From Candidatus Heimdallarchaeota archaeon (GTDB lineage: Archaea > Asgardarchaeota > Heimdallarchaeia > Hodarchaeales > LC-3), in the NCBI GenBank assembly GCA_027364495.1, contig DAHXPE010000333.1, positions 1-7,006 of the forward strand: a DNA stretch of 7,006 nucleotides, in the 5' to 3' direction. The position numbers and the translations under genes were made by a program. The notes under the pieces were generated by a model. It was not told where the DNA came from. It searched no databases and saw only the letters and a program-made list of their open reading frames with translations. Below, one piece after another: positions 1 through 5,652 of the stretch (the stretch's first letter is position 1; each line of letters starts with the position of its first letter).

Positions 1-7
1 GATTATT

Positions 8-1126
8 ATGGCAACAACGCAAAAAAAAATTGAAAAAGGGTTAAAAGGGGTATATGTTGCAGAAACAAAGTTAAGTGATGTAAATGGGACGGATGGAATC
101 TTAACAGTCAAAAATTATGATATAGATGAATTAGCACCTAACGCAACATTTGAAGAGGCTGTTTATTTATTATTATATGATAAACGATTAATAAAAGACG
201 AATTACTAGCATATCAAAAAAAAATGGCTCAATACAGGAAAATTCCGCCAATTACGATAAGTGTAATTAAAACATTAGTCAAAGCAAACGTGAAAGGAAC
301 AGAGGTACTGCAAGCAGCCTTAGGAACACTTTTTATTGAAACAATAAAAACAAAAGAAAATATTAATGAACTCATTTTGGCTTCAATACCAACCATAGTT
401 GCAAGTTATTACAGATTAAAACACGGTAAAGAAATTGTAGAACCTAGATTGGACCTAAGTCATGTTAGTAATTTTCTTTATATGCTTCAAGGCAAAGAAC
501 CAGATTTTAAATATGTACGAGCTTTAGAAACATATTTTATTACTGTTATGGACCATGGTATGAATGCTTCTACCTTTATTTCAAGATGTGTTGCTTCATG
601 TGGTTCTGATCTTTTATCTGCTGTAATAGGTGGATTAGGTGGTCTAAAAGGACCTAAACATGGTGGCGCTCCAGAACCAGCACTTCAGTTAGTACTAACC
701 GTCTCACAATCTGACAATCCTGAGCAATACATTCGAGGATTAATAGAAAGAGATGAAAAAATAGCTGGTTTTGGACATAGGATCTATAAAGCTAGAGATC
801 CAAGAGCTGATGTTCTGAAAAAGGCTGGCAAGCAATTTTATACTGGTAAGGAAGAAAAATTAAGTGAAATATTCAACCAAACAGAACAATTAGTACTAAG
901 GTTATTGGAAGAATACAAACCTGGTCGTAAATTACATACTAATGTAGAATTTTATACAGCCTACCTCTTGCATGGTATCGGTATTGATGAGGAGTTATTT
1001 ACCTCTTTGTTTGCCATAGCCAGATCTGTCGGTTGGTTAGCCCATGCAAAAGAAGAATTTGCTGAGAACCTCATTATTAGACCAGAATCCGTTTATATTG
1101 GTAAATATGGACAAAAATGGAATTAA
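8..1126 (+). CDS. gltA: Citrate synthase (citrate/2-methylcitrate synthase family, Glu-type active site)
   Basis: Condenses acetyl-CoA (or possibly propionyl-CoA) with oxaloacetate in the cytoplasm, the entry step of the citric acid cycle or the methylcitrate route. At 372 residues it matches the usual length of the short archaeal/bacterial type. Visible motifs are the oxaloacetate-site His183 in DHGMNAST, catalytic His218 in GPKHGGAPE, His257 in GFGHRIYKARDPRAD, and the C-terminal GWLAHAKEE followed by Arg358 in IIRPE. The usual catalytic Asp of NVDFYSG is Glu314 here (NVEFYTA), and the usual Asn of HGGAN is Pro222. From memory, both changes occur together in CitA-like citrate synthases, so this looks like a subfamily trait and not damage. 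Only seven bases precede the ATG and the frame is open to the window edge, so the start is likely but unproven. Citrate versus methylcitrate specificity cannot be read from sequence. Confidence 0.95.
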   Translation: MATTQKKIEKGLKGVYVAETKLSDVNGTDGILTVKNYDIDELAPNATFEEAVYLLLYDKRLIKDELLAYQKKMAQYRKIPPITISVIKTLVKANVKGTEVLQAALGTLFIETIKTKENINELILASIPTIVASYYRLKHGKEIVEPRLDLSHVSNFLYMLQGKEPDFKYVRALETYFITVMDHGMNASTFISRCVASCGSDLLSAVIGGLGGLKGPKHGGAPEPALQLVLTVSQSDNPEQYIRGLIERDEKIAGFGHRIYKARDPRADVLKKAGKQFYTGKEEKLSEIFNQTEQLVLRLLEEYKPGRKLHTNVEFYTAYLLHGIGIDEELFTSLFAIARSVGWLAHAKEEFAENLIIRPESVYIGKYGQKWN

Positions 1127-1198
1127 TTAATAAAAAAATTTTTACTAATCAAGCGTAAAAAAACTTTTACAGAGTTATTTTCTAAATAAAATTCTTGC
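1127..1198. terminator. Convergent intergenic with A7T5 and A7-CTTTT tracts, likely termination zone
   Basis: Seventy-two bases separate the citrate synthase stop from the oppositely oriented solute-binding remnant. They contain an A7T5 tract (about 1132-1143) and a second A-run followed by CTTTT (about 1157-1168). Archaeal RNA polymerase stops at oligo-T tracts without needing a hairpin, and this stretch presents oligo-T on both strands. The role is inferred from position and composition only. Confidence 0.35.
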
Positions 1199-2158
1199 TT
1201 AGCCTGCAGCTATTCTATTTGCAGGGAGATAAGATGGTATTCCTAAGACTGCACCACCAGTTCCTACGGTATGACAATTCTTTGAGTTATCTATACCACA
1301 AAAAGTTGTATTGTATGGTAAAGTCGTTATTCCAACGCGAGATAAGCCTGGATGTTGGGCAAACCAAGGATCTTGTGAGGCTGAATAAGCTGTTCCATTT
1401 AAAAATTCTAAGGGTTTACTACCATTTAAAATTGGATTGCTTAAAGCATTGGCATAAGCAAATTGCCAATTTCGTTCCATAACAGCATTTCCTGCCATGA
1501 ACATAGTATTAGCGGAACCTTCATCACCAACAAGTTCTGAACGATCTGAAACAAACGTACCTGGATTGTTTAATGGACTGTTATATATAGGAGCAACTAA
1601 ACCTGCCACCCAAGTTAGTGCTGGTATTGCACTTTGGAAATTAGCCCTGGTACCATTAGCTGTGAGGAAAGTACCTCCGGAACCGCCCATCCATTCTACT
1701 AAATTAATAACTCCACCTTCATAGGCATCACCTTGGAAAGTATAGCCTTCCAGATTTGGATTCAGAGCTGCCTCAGTTTTGTTATCTAAAATCTTATTAA
1801 GACTATTTCTAAACCCGGACCATGTTACGAAATCAGTTATATTTAAGCCATTACGTGCTAAAATATCTTTTCTATAAATTAAAGCTCCAGTTTGATAGAA
1901 ATATGGAGCTCCATATAAAACTCCATTCCAGGTTCCAGCTTGAATTTCTGAAGCAAAGTAATTTCCTGTATTGGTCGAATTATACACGCTAGTAAGTGGT
2001 GTTAACCATCCATTGGCTTCCATTTCAGCGGCATAACCAATATCAATACTAATTACATCATAGTTCGTGCATTTTGTTGTGAAACAAGTTACGAGCTGTT
2101 GGAGTTGTTGATCAGCTGTTGATGGTTCTTGAGAGATTTGTATTCCTTGATATAAGAT
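1199..2158 (-). pseudogene. ABC transporter sugar-binding protein, truncated at both ends
   Basis: This is the middle of a family 1 (maltose/trehalose-type) extracellular solute-binding protein. Reading from the ATG at 2023 gives 274 residues, with GAPYFYQTGALIYRKDIL at about 38-55, WMGGSGG at 111-117 and the family hallmark FMAGNAVMERNWQFAY at 175-190. The same frame stays open upstream to a TAG at 2159-2161 and adds recognisable family sequence (QEPSTADQQLQQLV, then YDVISIDIGYAAE), so 2023 is not the true start. The signal peptide and first strand are absent. At the other end the frame stops just after GGAVLGIPSYLPANR, where relatives run on for well over 100 residues; only 72 bases remain before citrate synthase, so that part is truly missing. 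Seven N-glycosylation sequons suit an archaeal surface protein. No permease or ATPase gene is nearby. The remaining 320 codons have no internal stop, so the loss looks recent. Confidence 0.8.
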
Positions 2159-2404
2159 CTAAAAAACGTTGTTCTTTTAAATAATTAATTTAGCCTAAAT
2201 CATCCGAATTGAAATCTTAGAATAGACATCCTAACAAAATTTAAGATAAGTCCTAAATCTTAAGTTTTATATAATCGCTTACTGAAATTCTGTCTCAATT
2301 GAATTTTTTTAATGTTGTGAGCGAAAATTATCCATTCATGATGATTAGAGAAATATTTTCTAAATAATCTGAGAAATTTCATCAAAACTTGTAATGAAGC
2401 GTAA
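2159..2404. other. Intergenic region without a recognisable gene
   Basis: About 245 AT-rich bases lie between the hydrolase stop and the solute-binding remnant. On the minus strand there is a T6 run (2166-2161) that could end hydrolase transcription. I looked in all minus-strand frames for the missing N-terminus of the solute-binding protein and found no signal peptide or family motif. The short minus-strand frame overlapping the hydrolase 3' end has no protein-like character. Confidence 0.5.
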
Positions 2405-3313
2405 TTAGAGATTTTTTTTAGCGTTTTCAATAATTGCTTCCAAAATTTGTGGTTCCACTTCATCAGGAATAGTATGGCCCATTCCATCAATTATAAGAAA
2501 TTTAGCTTCTGGTATAGAATTTGCAGTATCTTTTCCGGCTTCAATTGGTATAAGTGGATCAGCATCCCCATGAATGACTAATGTTGGTATTTGAAGATCC
2601 TTTAAGAGTCTATTTCTAGAACCTGATCCCAAAATTGCTGCAAACTGTCTACCTATCCCTGCTGGGTAAAAATTTCTGTTAAAAACTTTTTCAGATCTTT
2701 CACGAATATATTGTTCTGGAAAAGGATATTTTGATCCATGTAAAACCCTCCAGGATTTAACTGAATCTTCAATATTTTTTGTTTTGTCTGGTGAAGGAGG
2801 TGTCAGTAATACAGCCATTGCTTCTGGTTTTGCTTGAGGTAATCGAGGATTTCCCGTAGTTGATGACATACTGGTGAGTGTTTTAATCCGATTGGGATAT
2901 TCAATTGCCATTTGTTGAGCAATCATTCCACCCATCGAGACTCCTACAACGTGAACTTTTTTTATTTGTAAAGCATCAAGTAAACCAATTGCATCTTTTG
3001 CCATGTCTGATATCTTATATGGCACTTCAGGATGTTCACCTTGTTGAAGTGCGGCTATCAATCTCATAATGTTAGGGATTGGTAAATCAAGCATTTTTGA
3101 CGAGAGGCCAATGTCTCTGTTATCAAAACGAATAACAAAAAAACCTTTAGAAGCTAAATTTTGACAAAATTCATCTTTCCAAAGGATCATTTGACATGCT
3201 AGACCCATAATAAGAAGCAATGCTGGATTTTTTCGATCACCAAAAGTATCATAATTAATTTCAATATTATTTGCTTTAACGCGTTTTTCACTGGAATGAA
3301 CTACGGATGACAT
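2405..3313 (-). CDS. Alpha/beta hydrolase fold esterase-like protein
   Basis: A complete single-domain alpha/beta hydrolase of 302 residues, probably a soluble cytoplasmic esterase or related enzyme. The predicted triad is Ser126 in the nucleophile elbow GVSMGG, Asp252 in IHGDADPLIP and His280 in GMGHTIP. The oxyanion-hole strand is LLLIMGLACQ (about 33-41). The block FDNRDIGLS (63-71) is typical of the branch containing aclacinomycin methylesterase RdmC and many unassigned bacterial hydrolases. The start is set at the ATG at 3313 because GGAGA lies seven bases upstream; a TTG at 3331 would add six residues but would put that site inside the gene. The neighbours are a transporter remnant and decayed small genes, so context gives no substrate. 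The bacterial look of the family and the strong ribosome site hint at transfer, which is inference. Confidence 0.9.
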   Translation of the reverse strand: MSSVVHSSEKRVKANNIEINYDTFGDRKNPALLLIMGLACQMILWKDEFCQNLASKGFFVIRFDNRDIGLSSKMLDLPIPNIMRLIAALQQGEHPEVPYKISDMAKDAIGLLDALQIKKVHVVGVSMGGMIAQQMAIEYPNRIKTLTSMSSTTGNPRLPQAKPEAMAVLLTPPSPDKTKNIEDSVKSWRVLHGSKYPFPEQYIRERSEKVFNRNFYPAGIGRQFAAILGSGSRNRLLKDLQIPTLVIHGDADPLIPIEAGKDTANSIPEAKFLIIDGMGHTIPDEVEPQILEAIIENAKKNL

Positions 3314-3325
3314 GATAAATTCTCC
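3314..3325 (-). promoter_or_regulatory. Shine-Dalgarno site that fixes the hydrolase start
   Basis: On the minus strand GGAGA (plus-strand TCTCC at 3321-3325) lies seven bases before the ATG at 3313. It is the clearest ribosome binding site in the window, and it favours this start over the upstream TTG. Confidence 0.7.
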
Positions 3326-3331
3326 AAACAA

Positions 3332-3485
3332 AATTTCGTTCAGATGATGCTAGGTTATTTTTTCTATTTTCTTTAAAAACATTTTTACCATACGATAAAA
3401 TTTTGATAAAAAAAAAAATATTTTGAATTTCAAATTATAAATATATGATTATTATCGAGAATTCCTTCATCTGACATAAATATAA
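3332..3485. promoter_or_regulatory. AT-rich divergent control region
   Basis: This 154-base stretch separates the hydrolase (minus) from the decayed small genes (plus). It holds an A-run near 3408-3418, TATA-like text in both directions around 3431-3446, and a 13-base interrupted palindrome, TTTGAA-T-TTCAAA, at 3422-3434. A promoter for the hydrolase and perhaps one for the plus-strand genes should lie here. The palindrome could be an operator, but A/T-only symmetry is common by chance in such DNA. Confidence 0.35.
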
Positions 3486-3726
3486 TGTACTACAGGAATC
3501 GATATAAATATAAATGTAAATCTGCTTGTTCCAGTTAATGTTATTGATGAAGAAGGAGAATATTTAGAGTTTTGAAAAGAAGATATTGTTGAAAGTTGTG
3601 ATACATTTGATGTTGAATTTACTGAAGTTTGGGGGTTATGATGTAGTCAAAATTGATGATTTTTTAGGAGATGGATTTGAAATTGAAGAAGTAGAATTGG
3701 ATGTTATAATTGTTGAACAATTTTGA
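3486..3726 (+). pseudogene. Decayed gene for a small acidic protein
   Basis: Two abutting open stretches read like one broken protein. The first (codons in the frame of 3516) gives VNLLVPVNVIDEEGEYLEF, hits TGA at 3573-3575, then continues in the same frame as KEDIVESCDTFDVEFTEV. At the G5 run 3631-3635 the sense moves by one base and continues as GGYDVVKIDDFLGDGFEIEE and onward to the TGA at 3724-3726. The joined product would be about 80 residues, very rich in Glu and Asp, with alternating hydrophobic residues suggesting a small beta-rich fold. No ATG is in frame; a nearby ATG at 3485 opens only 17 codons in another frame. I do not recognise the family. One nonsense change, one indel and a missing start point to decay, though a consensus error in the G-run could explain the indel. 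Confidence 0.5.
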
Positions 3727-3885
3727 CTATTACAGATGGATCAAGGGCTTAGAAATTCTGTTTACTTTTATTTTAGTCTTGGTTTATCTAAAATTAGGAT
3801 CAAATTTGACTATTACAGAAAGATTAGGGGTCTTAGAAGCTATGTTTGCTTTTATTTTAGCATAGGTTTATCTAAAATAGCATAT
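3722..3885 (+). repeat. Tandem direct duplication, period 83-84 bp
   Basis: Two adjacent copies are visible. TTTGACTATTACAGA occurs at 3722-3736 and again at 3805-3819. CTTTTATTTTAG occurs at 3765-3776 and 3849-3860. GGTTTATCTAAAAT occurs at 3781-3794 and 3865-3878. The offset is 83 bases for the first block and 84 for the others, so one copy gained or lost a base between them. Copy similarity falls off after about 3879. The duplication lies within the 5' half of the small membrane protein gene and explains its repeated GL(R)...FYFS.GLSKI text. Confidence 0.75.
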
Positions 3886-4002
3886 TTCAAAGATTATTTA
3901 CAGGAACCAATGGAAAAATTAACACCCACTATTCGAACAGCAGGTGTGGTACTAGCTATTACTGGAACATTTGGCGTCTTATATGTACTTCAAACGATTT
4001 GA
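3736..4002 (+). CDS. Small membrane protein with internal duplication; frame uncertain, possibly broken
   Basis: The open frame encodes 88 residues. The C-terminal part is convincing: YLQEPMEKLTP followed by a membrane helix of about 20 residues (TAGVVLAITGTFGVLYVLQ). The N-terminal part is not certain. In the next frame the DNA from 3710 to 3862 reads as two good membrane helices (GLEILFTFILVLVYLKLG and VLEAMFAFILA) and ends at TAG 3863-3865. A one-base shift there rejoins the listed frame at IGLSKIAYFKDYL. The gene may therefore be a frameshifted protein of about 97 residues with three helices, or an 88-residue product altered by the 84-bp tandem duplication in its 5' half. No Shine-Dalgarno site precedes the ATG. 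It ends six bases before the glycosylase gene and may be co-transcribed with it. Function unknown. Confidence 0.45.
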   Translation: MDQGLRNSVYFYFSLGLSKIRIKFDYYRKIRGLRSYVCFYFSIGLSKIAYFKDYLQEPMEKLTPTIRTAGVVLAITGTFGVLYVLQTI

Positions 4003-4008
4003 TCGATA

Positions 4009-4734
4009 ATGGATCATGAAGATTTATTCCAATCATTACGAGGTCATTATACATCTCTTAATCCGCATCATGACACCTGGGTTCTCTGGACAAAAGACAA
4101 TAAATCCGAAGAAGAGTTTTTTGAAGTAGCCATTGGAACTATACTTGTGCAAAATACCAACTGGAAAAATGTTGATAAAGCTGTCGAGAATCTCCGTACC
4201 AAAGAAGTTTTTTCATTTAAAAAAATATTTTACTCTGACAATGATGCTTTAATTGAGCTGATAAAACCAGCTGGTTTCTTCAATCAAAAAGCTATCTATC
4301 TTAAAGAAATAAGTCAATTATTTTTAGAGTTTGATTATTCAGCAATAAGCAGGGATCTTTTGCTAAAGACCAAAGGCATTGGTAAAGAGACTGCTGATTC
4401 CATACTGAATTTTTGCCTGCGTCGTCCTGTGCCTGTTATTGGAACATATACTAAGAGATTATTCGCTCGGTTATCTGGTGAAAGTAAATATTTATCCAAA
4501 AAATATGAATTTATTCAAGATGAAATATTAAATTCGTTTATTAAACCCACAGCTTATCAATTAGGTCTTTATCATGCATTAATTGTGGCTCATTCACAAA
4601 ATGCTTGTACCAAGAAAGATCCTGATTGTGACCAATGTTTCTTGAAGATAAAATGCTCTTACTATAAATCAAAACAATTAAATTCGGATATTTATTTGAT
4701 TCTGGATGAAATAATTAATCCAAAGAAAAAATAG
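4009..4734 (+). CDS. Endonuclease III/MagIII-like [4Fe-4S] DNA glycosylase with altered active site
   Basis: A member of the helix-hairpin-helix-GPD base-excision repair family, 241 residues, closest in motif to the MagIII/endonuclease III-related branch (TILVQNTNWKNVDKAVENL at 45-63). The helix-hairpin-helix is at about 119-133 (KTKGIGKETADSIL). Four cysteines, C200-x6-C207-x2-C210-x5-C216, match the iron-sulfur loop of endonuclease III. Aligned on the hairpin, the lyase Lys120 of E. coli Nth falls on Glu127, as in monofunctional MagIII-type enzymes. Exactly 18 residues later the otherwise conserved catalytic Asp138 falls on Gly145 (VIGTYTKR, where relatives have a VVDAYT-like sequence). DNA binding therefore looks intact but ordinary catalysis is doubtful. 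The start ATG follows the preceding stop by six bases and has no Shine-Dalgarno site, so translation may be coupled. Confidence 0.85.
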   Translation: MDHEDLFQSLRGHYTSLNPHHDTWVLWTKDNKSEEEFFEVAIGTILVQNTNWKNVDKAVENLRTKEVFSFKKIFYSDNDALIELIKPAGFFNQKAIYLKEISQLFLEFDYSAISRDLLLKTKGIGKETADSILNFCLRRPVPVIGTYTKRLFARLSGESKYLSKKYEFIQDEILNSFIKPTAYQLGLYHALIVAHSQNACTKKDPDCDQCFLKIKCSYYKSKQLNSDIYLILDEIINPKKK

Positions 4735-4779
4735 TTTCAATTTTAAATAGTATAACATAAAAAATAATTTACTTAGCTA

Positions 4780-4785
4780 TTTATA
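4780..4785 (+). promoter_or_regulatory. Candidate archaeal TATA box for the seven-helix protein gene
   Basis: TTTATA sits in an otherwise gene-free gap, about 65 bases before the ATG at 4849. With the usual archaeal spacing of about 25 bases, transcription would begin near 4808 and leave a leader of roughly 40 bases. This is composition-based only; such hexamers are frequent in AT-rich DNA. Confidence 0.3.
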
Positions 4786-4848
4786 CCTTTTCTAATATTT
4801 TTGACCAGAAATTCATATTCTAAGAAAAACTATTATAAGGTATTAATT

Positions 4849-5598
4849 ATGAGTTTAGATAGCATTTCGTTCATGTCTGGTCTGTCTGGATTGTTAATAG
4901 TATTAGTTGGATATTTATTGGCTTTTTATACATTTTATTTATTTTCTAAGTCAAAATCTTATCAAACATTAGCATTAGCCTTGACTTTATTATGTACTTC
5001 GTCAGTATGGTTAGGTGTTACTTCTAACTTTGTCCTTTATATTATGACTAACTCCGAATCATCTTTTTTAACGGAAAAGAGTTATTTCTTTCTAATTTCT
5101 TGGCCATTAGGAATTTTAATTCCGGTTACAGTTTTTTTAACTACTTCATTTATAGGACAAAAATATCAAAAAATTGTAGTTGGAATTTCAGTATTAATAG
5201 GATTAATTTGGATAGTTATTGCATATATTTTAGTTCCTATTAAATTCATGGCCCTTAGTTCTTTATTTGTTGTCCAATATAATAAAGGATCATTGCCAGA
5301 TTCTTCATTCATTGGTATTACTTTACTTCTAACTTTGCTCGGACTAATAACAATGGCAGTTTCAGGAGCTTTATTTTTAGCAACCGGTAGATCTTCATTA
5401 GATAGAGTAGCCAAACTACGTGGCTTATACTTAGGATCTGGCTATATCCTTTTTGCTTTGGCCTCTTTAGGTGATGCTATGAGTGACGTTGTATCATCTG
5501 AATATTTCATTATAGTAGTCAGATTGTTAGTCATAGTATCATTTATATTGATTTCAATAGCTATTTTGAAACCGAAGAGAATATTTGAAAGTACTTAA
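4849..5598 (+). CDS. Seven-transmembrane-helix protein of unknown function
   Basis: Encodes 249 residues, almost all membrane-embedded. Hydrophobic segments fall at about 10-32, 39-65, 79-102, 108-130, 154-178, 190-212 and 219-240, giving seven helices with short loops and a basic C-terminal tail (KPKRIF). The basic stretch between helices 5 and 6 (GRSSLDRVAKLRG) and the basic tail would both be cytoplasmic, placing the N-terminus outside. No signalling, enzymatic or cofactor motif, such as a retinal-binding Lys in the last helix, is evident, and I do not recognise the family. The ATG at 4849 is preferred over a TTG at 4801: it has AAGG eight bases upstream and starts directly before the first helix, whereas the TTG adds 16 polar residues. 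Similar orphan seven-helix proteins are common in Asgard-type genomes, from memory. It is convergent with the protease gene. Confidence 0.8.
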   Translation: MSLDSISFMSGLSGLLIVLVGYLLAFYTFYLFSKSKSYQTLALALTLLCTSSVWLGVTSNFVLYIMTNSESSFLTEKSYFFLISWPLGILIPVTVFLTTSFIGQKYQKIVVGISVLIGLIWIVIAYILVPIKFMALSSLFVVQYNKGSLPDSSFIGITLLLTLLGLITMAVSGALFLATGRSSLDRVAKLRGLYLGSGYILFALASLGDAMSDVVSSEYFIIVVRLLVIVSFILISIAILKPKRIFEST

Positions 5599-5600
5599 CT

Positions 5601-5620
5601 ATTTAAAATTGATTTTAAAT
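5601..5620. terminator. A/T inverted repeat between convergent genes
   Basis: ATTTAAAAT at 5601-5609 is the exact reverse complement of ATTTTAAAT at 5612-5620, separated by two bases, so an eight-pair stem with a four-base loop can form. It begins two bases after the stop of the seven-helix gene and 33 bases beyond the stop of the minus-strand protease gene. A shared termination signal is plausible, but the stem has no G-C pair and no T-tract follows directly. Confidence 0.35.
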
Positions 5621-5652
5621 GGTTTCCAAATTATCATTCACTCGATTATAAT

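Noticed and set aside
1195..1724. Two plus-strand frames (1195-1482 and 1497-1724) opposite the solute-binding remnant
   Set aside because: They are antisense shadows: the minus strand carries clear family motifs through the same bases, and these translations have no domain-like pattern.
2260..2490. Minus-strand frame of 76 codons overlapping the hydrolase 3' end
   Set aside because: It overlaps the hydrolase C-terminus in another frame and runs into AT-rich intergenic DNA; its Lys/Phe/Leu-rich text is typical of noncoding sequence.
3573..3575. In-frame TGA as a selenocysteine codon
   Set aside because: The same gene also has a frameshift and no start codon, and no conserved Cys-type catalytic context surrounds the position, so decay is simpler.
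3857..3866. Programmed -1 frameshift at TTAGCATAGG
   Set aside because: The bases do not form a classical X-XXY-YYZ slippery site and no strong downstream structure is evident; an indel linked to the duplication is more likely.
5166..5414. Minus-strand frame of 82 codons inside the seven-helix gene
   Set aside because: It lies wholly antisense to a well-supported membrane protein and has no motif of its own.
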